Origin: an uncultured Lachnospiraceae bacterium
Lineage (GTDB): Bacteria > Bacillota > Clostridia > Lachnospirales > Lachnospiraceae
DNA: 64,000 nt
Reading direction: 5' to 3'
Assembly (NCBI GenBank): GCA_910585075.1
Contig: CAJUED010000012.1
Span: 1-64,000, forward strand
Position 1 is the first letter of the stretch, and the number at the start of each line of letters is the position of its first letter. The notes beneath the pieces are model-generated. The model made no database searches and was not told where the DNA came from. It saw only the letters and a list, made by a program, of their open reading frames with translations. This document shows, one piece after another, positions 43,304 to 51,292 of the stretch. The translations under genes and the position numbers were made by a program.

Positions 43304-44722
43304 TTAACCTTCTTTGTCCGCAGCCTTTATCTGCAAAATCCTGCGAGTGTCTTTATCCACCTTGTAGTATTCACTGATTCGATAACCGGGTATCCATATC
43401 ACATGGGAGCCTTCCGCCAGCAGATAAATCCTGTTCCTGTCCTGTCTGGGAACCTTTTCATTTACAAAATAATCTTGCACGGATTTCCGTCCCAATCCAC
43501 CGTTTATCGTAAGATAATCTCCGGATTTTCTTGTCCGGAACACAATAGCCGAAGTTATTTTATCATAATCGAACCATTTCGTATATGTTTTTTCCGGAAT
43601 ATTTTCACATAAATTCCCTGTTTCCCGGGCGCTTCGGACAGCAACCTCCACAGTTCCAAGCCCCGGCACATATAAAGACGAAGGAACCGTCAGCTCATAT
43701 TCTTTTTCATTTTCTTCAGCCGACAGGCCCTCCTTAGCCCTGTCCTTTTTCTTTATCATACCCAAATCATATTCTTTATAAACTCTAAGGCCGTAGGACA
43801 GATGAAGCTCTCCGCTTCCGGTCCCCTTAAAAAGGGCTTCCACCCCCCTTATATGGGCGGCCGTAATATCCTTTCTCCGTCCTGCCGCCGCACCAATACA
43901 TTCCATCAAAATGCGGCCCCGCAGATATTCGTCCTCTCTGAAAAACGCGGAAATCCTGACAGCCACTTCCTCCTGTCCCTTCACCCTCCGTATCTCCACG
44001 CATCTTTCCATGGCGGCCTTGGTCTGTCCTGCGATGTATGCGTCCGCCTCCAGAAGCTGCTCCGCCGCCCGGTTCATATTGGCAACCGCCCCCCGGCAGA
44101 TTTCCTTTTCAGCATACGACAGAATATGATGCCTGATACGGTTTCTGGTGTAAATGTCCTGTTCATTGGTATTGTCCGTGCAAAAAGAAATTTCCATTTT
44201 TGAAAGCCAGGCTTCTATCTCCCTTCTCTGCAGACATAGCAGGGGACGAATCACCCTTCCGTTCACCGGTTTGATGCCGCCTGCTCCCGTAAGGCCTGTT
44301 CCCCGGAATAAATGAAACAGCATGGTTTCCGCCCGGTCATTGCTGTTATGGGCAACCGCAATTTTTCCTTTCCTCTCTCCAAGGGCCTTTTCAAAAGCCT
44401 GATACCGAATCCTGCGGCCCTCCTCCTCCTCGGAAGTCCCCTGTTCCTTTGCCCGTTCCCTTACATTTTCCTCCACCAGATAAAAAGGAACCTGAAACCT
44501 TTTGCAAAGGTTTTCCACAAAGCGGGCATCCCCGGACGCCTCCGTCCGTATACCATGATTCACATGCACCACCTCTATGGAAAAGGAAAGCCGTTTCTGC
44601 AATTCCACCAGCAAAAAAAGGAGGCAAACAGAATCTGCGCCCCCTGAAATTCCCGCCACTATCGTATCATTACGCTCTATCATACGATATCTGTTAACAT
44701 AATTCAGTACTTTCTCAACCAT
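43304..44722 (-). CDS. tilS: tRNA(Ile)-lysidine synthetase TilS
   Basis: The 472-aa product has the N-type ATP pyrophosphatase loop SGGADS at about residue 27, the HNSNDRAET segment, and the TilS C-terminal domains (RTRKSGDYLTINGGLGRKSVQDYF). It modifies C34 of tRNA-Ile so that it reads AUA. There is no ribosome-binding site, and the -10 box of the promoter at 44730-44757 ends seven bases before the ATG, so the mRNA is probably leaderless. Confidence 0.92.
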   Translation of the reverse strand: MVEKVLNYVNRYRMIERNDTIVAGISGGADSVCLLFLLVELQKRLSFSIEVVHVNHGIRTEASGDARFVENLCKRFQVPFYLVEENVRERAKEQGTSEEEEGRRIRYQAFEKALGERKGKIAVAHNSNDRAETMLFHLFRGTGLTGAGGIKPVNGRVIRPLLCLQRREIEAWLSKMEISFCTDNTNEQDIYTRNRIRHHILSYAEKEICRGAVANMNRAAEQLLEADAYIAGQTKAAMERCVEIRRVKGQEEVAVRISAFFREDEYLRGRILMECIGAAAGRRKDITAAHIRGVEALFKGTGSGELHLSYGLRVYKEYDLGMIKKKDRAKEGLSAEENEKEYELTVPSSLYVPGLGTVEVAVRSARETGNLCENIPEKTYTKWFDYDKITSAIVFRTRKSGDYLTINGGLGRKSVQDYFVNEKVPRQDRNRIYLLAEGSHVIWIPGYRISEYYKVDKDTRRILQIKAADKEG

Positions 44723-44729
44723 ACAATAT

Positions 44730-44757
44730 ACTATAGCCTAAATTTAAAAAATGTCAA
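44730..44757 (-). promoter_or_regulatory. tilS promoter, probable leaderless start
   Basis: TTGACA (44757-44752) and TATAGT (44735-44730) are 16 bases apart on the minus strand. Only seven bases separate the -10 box from the tilS ATG at 44722-44720. Confidence 0.65.
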
Positions 44758-44873
44758 TTACCATACCCTCATCCTTCATAGAATTTTCACAAATGCCGCT
44801 GCTCTTTGCCATTGTCAGCGCAGTAATTGCGCAGACTTGTCCGCACTGTTACCAAATGTCACACGCTTCCAGG

Positions 44874-46076
44874 TTATTCCTTCTTCCATATCCCAATTAC
44901 CAACACGGTCATATCATCCCGGACTCTCCCCCGGCTCTGATGAATACAGAAATTTAAGATTGCATTGGCCATCTCTCCCGGGTTCTCCAAATTTGTGTTG
45001 CCGATTAATTCCGGCAGCATGTCTTCCCCTATCCCCTGGGAGAGGGCGTCCAGTATTCCGTCAGATATCATTACAATATAATCCCCGTCCATCAGGGTTC
45101 TTCCCACCGCCTCCATGTCCGGTTTCTTAAAAACGCCCATGGGCAGATTCCCGGAAGAAATTCTGTCCACCAGGTGCTGCCTTTTGATGTAAGAGCTGGC
45201 GCTTCCCACCTTGACAAAATGGCACTCTCCACTGTACAAGTCCATGCTGCAAAGGTCAAGGGTGGACATATTGGTATTCTCTCCCCCTGCAAGCAGGGCG
45301 CTGTTGATCATCTGAATGGCCATTTCCATCTGGAAGCCTGCCTCCAAAAACTTCTGCATCAGCTCCACCACCATGGTGCTGTCCCCGTTTGCCTTCTCCC
45401 CGGAGCCCATACCGTCCGAGAGCACCACCGTGAGATTTCCCGTATCCGTCTCAAAGAATGCATAATTGTCACCGGAAATTTTCTCCGTCTCCTTGGTAGC
45501 CTTTGCCACCCCGGTCAGAACATGGAATCTTGCCTCCTCCGCATAGTAAAACGTCTCCCACTCAGGCCCCACGAAAAAGGCGTTACCCGAAGCGCCCACA
45601 AGACGCATATTTAAAAGGACGGAGAGCAAATCCCCTATTTCCTCCGAGGAAAGATTGTTTTTCTTTATATTTCTCATGGTAAGGGTGACTTCCATACGGC
45701 CTGTCTCATTTTCAATCAAATACAGGTTTTTCAATTGAATGTCCACCTCCCGAAGGGCATGGGCCACTTGCTTAAACCGCCGCTCCCCCATGGGCACGCA
45801 CCGCCTGGATTCCTCCGCAAGCTGTGTCATGATCTGCGCCATTTCCTGAAGATGAGCCACCATCAAATCTTTATTTTCCCCAAGCCGTTTCTGCCATATG
45901 TAGTCCCGTCTGTCGCTCTCCGGCGCCTCACCCACAGTTTCCCTGTTATTTTCGGTTTCCTTAAAGCTTTCCGCCAACTCCCTGATGGAATCTGCGTAGG
46001 TAAGCAGTTTTCTTCGCCCATATTCCGGCAGTATGCTGTTAAATTCTTCTCTTTCGCCCAAAATCTGTTTCTTCAT
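44874..46076 (-). CDS. spoIIE: SpoIIE-type PP2C phosphatase, short soluble form
   Basis: The 400-aa product is a linker region followed by a PP2C/SpoIIE catalytic domain with the metal-binding VLSDGMGSGEKAN, the MISDGILDAL segment and RDDMTVLVI. Bacillus SpoIIE is about 820 aa with an N-terminal stretch of ten membrane helices; those are absent here, and no gene encoding them lies next to it. SpoIIE dephosphorylates SpoIIAA to release sigma-F in the forespore. The ATG at 46076 follows GGAGGG. The promoter carries Spo0A-type sites, and the gene keeps the divIC-spoIIE-tilS order, so spoIIE identity is likely. Confidence 0.82.
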   Translation of the reverse strand: MKKQILGEREEFNSILPEYGRRKLLTYADSIRELAESFKETENNRETVGEAPESDRRDYIWQKRLGENKDLMVAHLQEMAQIMTQLAEESRRCVPMGERRFKQVAHALREVDIQLKNLYLIENETGRMEVTLTMRNIKKNNLSSEEIGDLLSVLLNMRLVGASGNAFFVGPEWETFYYAEEARFHVLTGVAKATKETEKISGDNYAFFETDTGNLTVVLSDGMGSGEKANGDSTMVVELMQKFLEAGFQMEMAIQMINSALLAGGENTNMSTLDLCSMDLYSGECHFVKVGSASSYIKRQHLVDRISSGNLPMGVFKKPDMEAVGRTLMDGDYIVMISDGILDALSQGIGEDMLPELIGNTNLENPGEMANAILNFCIHQSRGRVRDDMTVLVIGIWKKE

Positions 46077-46100
46077 AACCGCTCCCTCCTGCAAGGGATT

Positions 46101-46183
46101 ATTATACACGGCGGACAAAAAATATTTTGTCAAAAACAAACCCTGAAAACAAAAAAGATTTTGACAAAATATATTTTAACAAA
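46101..46183 (-). promoter_or_regulatory. spoIIE promoter with 21-bp spacer and Spo0A boxes
   Basis: On the minus strand TTGACA (46133-46128) and TATAAT (46106-46101) are exactly 21 bases apart, as in the Spo0A-activated spoIIE promoter of Bacillus. TTTGTCAAAA, the Spo0A box, occurs on the plus strand at 46126-46135 and on the minus strand at 46168-46159. A third, one-mismatch copy lies at 46183-46174 on the minus strand. The first two form a 14-bp inverted repeat. Confidence 0.8.
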
Positions 46184-46227
46184 AAAGACAGGCCTCCATG
46201 AGCAATAACCACTCCCGAACAGCCTGT
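46183..46227 (-). terminator. Terminator-like hairpin after divIC
   Basis: ACAGGC and GCCTGT pair around a 28-base loop, ending in TTTTTT on the minus strand. It sits two bases after the divIC stop codon, just upstream of the Spo0A sites. Confidence 0.5.
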
Positions 46228-46228
46228 T

Positions 46229-46534
46229 CTAATTTTCATCCCGAAACACAATCTCACCTTCGTACACAAGGCCCAGCTTATCTCTGGCCACCTCCTCAAT
46301 GTACTTCTTAGTGTGCGTATACTTCTCAAATTCTTCTATTTCCTGTGCGCGTTCTTCTTCCGCCGCAATCTGTTCCTCCAGAGCCGCCTCCTTTTGATAG
46401 TAGGCTTCCCGCTTCGCCCTCAGCTCTATGCTGTTAAAAGCCACCACAACGAGTAACATGATTACGACAATGGAAACCAAAAACATGCCGAAACGGTTCT
46501 GCCGCCTCTTTCTGTGCGCAGCTACCCTTGCCAT
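46229..46534 (-). CDS. divIC: Septum formation initiator DivIC/FtsB family
   Basis: The 101-aa protein has a basic N-terminus, one membrane helix (about 16-36), then a coiled coil (ELRAKREAYYQKEAALEEQIAAEEERAQEIEEFEKYTHTKKYIEEVARDKLGLV). This is the DivIC/FtsB shape, with the conserved end YIEEVARDKLGLV. It is a divisome component. The gene lies between yabQ and spoIIE, as in other spore formers. Confidence 0.9.
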   Translation of the reverse strand: MARVAAHRKRRQNRFGMFLVSIVVIMLLVVVAFNSIELRAKREAYYQKEAALEEQIAAEEERAQEIEEFEKYTHTKKYIEEVARDKLGLVYEGEIVFRDEN

Positions 46535-46587
46535 AATATTCTACATCCCTTCATTTTTCAAGCCGCCCATTTCGAGCACAGTTCCCC

Positions 46588-47082
46588 TTAACGCTTAGAT
46601 AATGTTATTTTAAGTAATTTCAACCTGCCCGTCAACTTGTTTTTAAAATATTTCCCTACTTTCTTTCCCCTCCGGAAAGAGCCCCCGCAGGCCAGACGTA
46701 CCTTTTTCCCCACAAATCGTACAGGCTTTAAAACAAATCGCAGGAGCCGAAAAAGCACATGGCAGATGCGCCTGATGATGCCCGTCAGAACATTCACAAA
46801 CAGGGGACTGACACTTTTTTTATACACCAGCATCCCCATAGTCGCTCCAAACACGGCAAACCACCTTAAAATTCCATTATTTTCTTCGTACAGCATATAA
46901 AAAACACCGATTGCGCATGCAATCCAAAAAATCATGTCCTCAAGAGAAATCAGAAAAAGACTGTGTTTTATCAGCCTGCGCAAAATCAAAAATCCGTCGT
47001 AGACAAACGTAATGACAATTCCCAACAGAAAAGAATGCAGCAAAAAGGTTACTTCATTTATAATGTCCCGGCTCATGGTCAC
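46588..47082 (-). CDS. yabQ: Spore cortex protein YabQ
   Basis: The 164-aa product has about four membrane helices in the first 110 residues and a basic C-terminal end, matching YabQ, needed for spore cortex formation in Bacillus. It follows yabP directly. GTG at 47082 is adjacent to the yabP stop; ATG at 47076 is an alternative. Confidence 0.85.
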   Translation of the reverse strand: MTMSRDIINEVTFLLHSFLLGIVITFVYDGFLILRRLIKHSLFLISLEDMIFWIACAIGVFYMLYEENNGILRWFAVFGATMGMLVYKKSVSPLFVNVLTGIIRRICHVLFRLLRFVLKPVRFVGKKVRLACGGSFRRGKKVGKYFKNKLTGRLKLLKITLSKR

Positions 47083-47373
47083 CTACTTAAACAACCTTGC
47101 CAGCAATGATTCTCCCTTAGCGCCCATACCTGCCTGCTCCGAATAGGTAAAACTGTCAACCCTTCCGTCCACATCCACCTCGCCCTTATCCAGAGTAAGT
47201 CTGCTCACATGCAGCTCGTTTCCCTTGATCATCAGCATGCCCTGTTCCGTCTCCAGAATAATTTCGTTCTCATCAAAAGACAAAACATCATTTACGCCTG
47301 TCAGGTTACACGTTCTTCTATTATTCAGCATCAGCTTGTGCGCACGCTTATTTACATTCGTCAGTTCTTCCAT
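47083..47373 (-). CDS. yabP: Sporulation protein YabP
   Basis: The 96-aa product has the YabP domain (NRRTCNLTGVNDVLSFDENEIILETEQGMLMIKGNELHVSRLTLDKGEVDVDG). It is made under sporulation control in Bacillus and lies with yabQ. GGGAGGTG precedes the ATG. Confidence 0.9.
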   Translation of the reverse strand: MEELTNVNKRAHKLMLNNRRTCNLTGVNDVLSFDENEIILETEQGMLMIKGNELHVSRLTLDKGEVDVDGRVDSFTYSEQAGMGAKGESLLARLFK

Positions 47374-47484
47374 ACTGCACCTCCCATGTCGCCTGATACG
47401 TCTCTCTAAAAAATTATATTAGAGAACTTGTCAGTATAGAATCACTTTTTTCTTCCGAAAAAAAATAAATTTCCAAAATCTCCC

Positions 47485-47724
47485 TTATAAATACCGAAAC
47501 AGTTCTTTGGCCTCCTCTTTCTTCACCGTTTCCTGCACGTTGAGCACTTCCACCTTCACATCCTTATTCCCGAATGCAATGGTGATCACATCTCCAACCT
47601 TCACGTCCGCAGACGCCTTGGCGGGCCTGTCATTAATAAAAACCCTGCCCGCATCACAGGCCTCATTGGCAACCGTCCTTCTTTTAATCAGACGGGAAAC
47701 CTTCAAATATTTGTCCAATCTCAT
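47485..47724 (-). CDS. rqcP: S4-domain ribosome quality-control factor RqcP
   Basis: The 79-aa protein is an S4 RNA-binding domain (MRLDKYLKVSRLIKRRTVANEACDAGRVFINDRPAKASADVKVGDVI). RqcP (YabO) binds stalled 50S-nascent chain complexes with RqcH and helps alanine tailing. The ATG at 47724 was chosen for its family start and GGAG nine bases upstream. The frame extended to 47832 is not expected to be coding. Confidence 0.88.
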   Translation of the reverse strand: MRLDKYLKVSRLIKRRTVANEACDAGRVFINDRPAKASADVKVGDVITIAFGNKDVKVEVLNVQETVKKEEAKELFRYL

Positions 47725-47816
47725 TATATTAATCTCCATTCCTGCCAACAGCCTCCTCAAAGAGCGGCTTACCGGCAATCTTCCCACGCATTTTTGCGTG
47801 TGGGCGGCCCTGTGCA

Positions 47817-47841
47817 TAAAAAAGGCCTGCACAGGCAGGCC
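47817..47841 (-). terminator. Terminator after hup
   Basis: GGCCTGC and GCAGGCC (47824-47830, 47835-47841) pair over four bases and lead into six T's on the minus strand. A second hairpin CCCACGCA/TGCGTGTGGG lies near 47783-47803. Confidence 0.82.
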
Positions 47842-47858
47842 ATTTCTAAAACTTTATC

Positions 47859-48134
47859 TTATTCGTTGATCATATCCTTTAAAGCCTTACCTGCTTTAAA
47901 CTTGGGAGCTTTGGAAGCTGCGATGGGCATTACCTCACCTGTACGAGGGTTTCTGCCATCTCTTGCTGCTCTCTTGGATACTTCAAAAGTACCGAAACCA
48001 ACTAACTGAACCTTCCCATCATTCTTTAACTCTGCTGATACAACATCAATAAAAGCTTTTAAAGCCTGCTCTGCATCCTTCTTGGATAAACCAGCCTGTT
48101 CTGCCATTGCAGCGACTAACTCTGTTTTGTTCAT
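47859..48134 (-). CDS. hup: HU-family DNA-binding protein
   Basis: The 91-aa protein has the HU layout MNKTELVAAMAEQAGLSKKDAEQALKAFIDVV, the beta-arm GRNPRTGEVMPIAASKAPKF and a C-terminal helix. It compacts DNA. GAGGAG lies upstream, and a consensus promoter is at 48197-48225. Confidence 0.95.
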   Translation of the reverse strand: MNKTELVAAMAEQAGLSKKDAEQALKAFIDVVSAELKNDGKVQLVGFGTFEVSKRAARDGRNPRTGEVMPIAASKAPKFKAGKALKDMINE

Positions 48135-48196
48135 TTCGAACTCCTCCTCTATTATATGAGTGTTTTCTAGGTCTCGTCTTGAAACGCCTATATCTA

Positions 48197-48225
48197 TATA
48201 TAGCGTTTCTGGTTATATTTGTCAA
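48197..48225 (-). promoter_or_regulatory. hup promoter
   Basis: TTGACA (48225-48220) and TATATA (48202-48197) are 17 bases apart on the minus strand, 63 bases before the start codon. Confidence 0.78.
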
Positions 48226-48332
48226 GGTATATTTCCCCAGCCGGTCATATTTTATACATTTCAGCCCCGCTGTAGTTACCGCTTTCAACGTGAATGATCC
48301 GGAAAATCCTTTTGCATACCCGCTTTCAAATA

Positions 48333-49985
48333 TCAGTCTCCGCCATTGCCCTCGTCAGATTCTTCATCGGATTCCTCTCCCAAATCTCCTTCGGAACTTC
48401 CAACGGAATTTCCGTTGGAAGTTTCGTTGGATTCTTCTTCCGTATTCTCATCCCTAAGCACATTGCCGCTGACGGTATTTCCGCTCACTGTGCTGTCGCC
48501 GTTATTCGAATCCCCGGAATTTCCGTTGCCGCTCCCATTGTTGCTTCCTCCGGAATTTCCGCTGCCATTTCCACTGCTGTTACTATTGCTGCCGCTGTTG
48601 TTGTTTCCCTGACTGCTTTCGTTTTTCTGTTTATCTTTATCTTCGTTTACTTTATTGCCGCTGACGGTATTGCCACTGACAGTATTTTCACTGCTCTCCG
48701 GGTCTAAATCAGGGAAAGAATAGGTCACGTCATTACCGTCATCCGGAATATTAATACTGTAGCTTCTGGTGATGTATCCGCTTTTCCTCAAAGTGATCGT
48801 GTGCTCGCCCGGCGTCTTGTCGTAAGTAACCGGTGCAAGGCCCATATACAGATTGTCCTGATATACCTCCACACCTTGAGGTGTGTCAATGGTAACCGTG
48901 TTGGTTTTCGCTTCTTCTTCCTGCGTGGAAGATACCGGAACGCTGTTGCCTGAAACGGTAGCACGTTCCACCAGATTCATCTTAACGGTAGTGCGCTCTC
49001 CCTCCACCTGAAAATATTGTGAAAGAGTTTCATAGCCCGAAGCCTCCGCCGTAACCTGATGGAGCCCTAAAGCAAGCCGCAGCGGATATTTTGTTTCCAC
49101 CTTCGCCTCGTCCACATATACGGCTGAAGGCGTGGGCGTAATCTCAAATATCACAACCCCATTCTCAGGCTCAGGAATTTCAATGTCACCAAGGTCTAAA
49201 ACCGTCTCCTTATTTCTCTCTATGGTTACTTCTCTAATCTCGTCTATTCCTTCCGCCGTAAGTCTTACCCTGTAGCTTCCCTCCGGTACGGTGAGCAGCA
49301 TGTCCGGGGCAATCTGCGAAATAACCGCCTGTCCAATCTCTATCCAGCCGCCTAAAACGGCCTCCTCATTTTCCAGATTCAGATATCCGTGCCCCTTGTC
49401 CACGGTGATACTCATAATATCATAACCCATTCCATGGAAAGAAAGCACATCATGACGGATAATTTGAGAAGTGTCTATGGCTTTCCCATCCGAAAACACC
49501 ATTACATTTCCGCCAATGCTGTACATTTCATCCCCAATTGCCGCGCTTCCGTTCCCGGCATCCAGCGTGTACCTGTCCACGCCTTCATAGCTCCAGGCTT
49601 CCCCTGAAAGACTGACGGAGCCCGCTTTTTCCAATTCACTGTTATATGTAATATCCGCAATATCCCCCGCTTTAAGCTGGGCCATGGTTATTGCGCTCCC
49701 ATACTTATCCCAAATTAGGGTGGAACCGCTATAGCTTAAGGTTCTGCTTTCATTTCTGTCAAGCAGATGTACGGTAATCGTCTGTTCCTCCGCATCCATA
49801 CCCTCAATAATCGCCGTTCCGGAAGAAGTATAAATATTGATATCTTCCTCCTCCCCGCCATTCTCATAAGCGCTCTCAAACCCGGCCTCATGAGCCAGAC
49901 TGGCGGCGCTGCACCCGGTTAGTAGAAGGCACATTCCGCAAAGAGCGGGTTTTATCCACTTTTGTATCGTATTTTTATCCATCAT
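48333..49985 (-). CDS. PEGA-domain lipoprotein with Ser/Asn/Gly-rich tail
   Basis: The 550-aa product has a signal peptide with a lipobox (LLLTGCS, Cys at residue 25). It has several beta-rich segments, including two PEGA-like modules (PTPSAVYVDEAKVETKYPLRLALGLHQVTAEASGYE and IDTPQGVEVYQDNLYMGLAPVTYDKTPGEHTITLRKSGY). The tail of about 130 residues is low-complexity: repeats of TVSGN and SGNGSGNSGGSNN, then an acidic end. It should be anchored outside the membrane with the tail exposed. The function is unknown. GGGGG and AGG precede the ATG. Confidence 0.85.
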   Translation of the reverse strand: MMDKNTIQKWIKPALCGMCLLLTGCSAASLAHEAGFESAYENGGEEEDINIYTSSGTAIIEGMDAEEQTITVHLLDRNESRTLSYSGSTLIWDKYGSAITMAQLKAGDIADITYNSELEKAGSVSLSGEAWSYEGVDRYTLDAGNGSAAIGDEMYSIGGNVMVFSDGKAIDTSQIIRHDVLSFHGMGYDIMSITVDKGHGYLNLENEEAVLGGWIEIGQAVISQIAPDMLLTVPEGSYRVRLTAEGIDEIREVTIERNKETVLDLGDIEIPEPENGVVIFEITPTPSAVYVDEAKVETKYPLRLALGLHQVTAEASGYETLSQYFQVEGERTTVKMNLVERATVSGNSVPVSSTQEEEAKTNTVTIDTPQGVEVYQDNLYMGLAPVTYDKTPGEHTITLRKSGYITRSYSINIPDDGNDVTYSFPDLDPESSENTVSGNTVSGNKVNEDKDKQKNESSQGNNNSGSNSNSSGNGSGNSGGSNNGSGNGNSGDSNNGDSTVSGNTVSGNVLRDENTEEESNETSNGNSVGSSEGDLGEESDEESDEGNGGD

Positions 49986-50060
49986 CCTACCCCCTGTTAT
50001 CTTACGGAAATCCTATCGTCCCGTAATAATAATCAGCAGCCTGATTTATTTCCTCAAGGG

Positions 50061-50112
50061 TCCAATACCCACACATCAAAGATGTGTCGAGCCTTGCCGC
50101 AGGGTATTGGGC
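50061..50112. repeat. Palindromic repeat, copy 2
   Basis: TCCAATACCC and GGGTATTGGG face each other, with a small internal hairpin ACACATC/GATGTGT and CTTGCCGC. Ends match the element at 19873-19919. Confidence 0.5.
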
Positions 50113-50241
50113 TTTCTGAATTACAGTATACCACGTACCTCAAATTAGTCAAACACTTACAATAAATTGCCAGTCTGCAAATAACCATTTGGCCGAATCG
50201 GTATCAGGCCGACGGGTCGTTAACCTTAAGGCAGCCTGAAT

Positions 50242-51231
50242 TTATATTTCTACAGGGCACAAACCATACCGCAGTTTAAATTGTGCCAAAAATTCTCTCT
50301 TATCCTTCTCCTGTTCCGTCACCTTACATAATTTTTCCATGTTTTTCCCCGGAATCCACGCTTTACCGGAATTATAATAGAAATTTACAATCTTCCAGAA
50401 TTTTTCCGGATACGCCAGCCGATAATAAAGCTGCAAATATTCTTCCTTATCCATAGGCCTTACTTTTTCATAGGCACTCACCAGCTCAAATCCCACACTC
50501 TGTGCCCAGCCGCTTTTCTCAAGGAGCTTACGCATAAACAAATACAAATCCCTGACCGGGCTGTCAAAAACACATTTTTCAAAATTCATCAGGTGCATCA
50601 CATTGTCTGCAACGATAATATTGTGGTGCTGGTAATCCCCGTGACACACCAGTTTGTTTTCCATTCTGTTCTGATAAAACCGCAATTCCTCCGCAATCTG
50701 CAGAGCCAGATTAAAAAAGTAATCATAGTTTTTCATCAGGCAGATTTCAAAGTCCGTTTTCTGACTCCGCTCTTTCAAATATTTCCTCACCCTGCGCAGC
50801 TCTTTATTATGCTTTTCAAACTCCACATGGGCAGGGTGGGAGGTACTGCCGCCGGGAACCGAATCTTCCATACCTGAGACCTTATGAAATCGCGCAAGCA
50901 TCTCCGCCGCCTGTCTGCATTCATCCATATCCTTAACATTACATTCCCTTCCCTCACAATATGTCTTAAGGATATAAAAAGTCCCGTCCTGATCCTGCGT
51001 TAAAAGCTCCTGCTCTTTATTTTTAAGAATGCTCTCCACATTCTCAAATCCTCTTTCCCTGATTGTGGTAAGCAGCGCATCCTGAAAAATCGCTTTTTCC
51101 TTATGGCTGGTATATTCCTTCCATATTAAAATACCCTGCTTTGTTTCACAAAGAACAGCGCCCCGTCCCCTCCAGGTACGAAGCACCTCTATATCATAAT
51201 TTTCCAGCAGACTGATGCTTCTGTCATTCAC
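50242..51231 (-). CDS. CotS-like kinase-fold protein
   Basis: The 329-aa product has an aminoglycoside-phosphotransferase-type fold, with VCHGDYQHHNIIV as the catalytic loop and NFEKCVFDSPVRDLYLFMRKLL following. It resembles CotS/YutH spore-coat family members. The usual DFE metal motif reads NFE here, so phosphotransfer is uncertain. The start is GTG at 51231 with GGGGG eight bases upstream. It could serve in the spore coat; no other coat genes are in the window. Confidence 0.72.
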   Translation of the reverse strand: MNDRSISLLENYDIEVLRTWRGRGAVLCETKQGILIWKEYTSHKEKAIFQDALLTTIRERGFENVESILKNKEQELLTQDQDGTFYILKTYCEGRECNVKDMDECRQAAEMLARFHKVSGMEDSVPGGSTSHPAHVEFEKHNKELRRVRKYLKERSQKTDFEICLMKNYDYFFNLALQIAEELRFYQNRMENKLVCHGDYQHHNIIVADNVMHLMNFEKCVFDSPVRDLYLFMRKLLEKSGWAQSVGFELVSAYEKVRPMDKEEYLQLYYRLAYPEKFWKIVNFYYNSGKAWIPGKNMEKLCKVTEQEKDKREFLAQFKLRYGLCPVEI

Positions 51232-51292
51232 AATGATTACCCCCAATTTGTGTCATATCCTATCATATGAATGACCAGTCTGAAGTATTACC

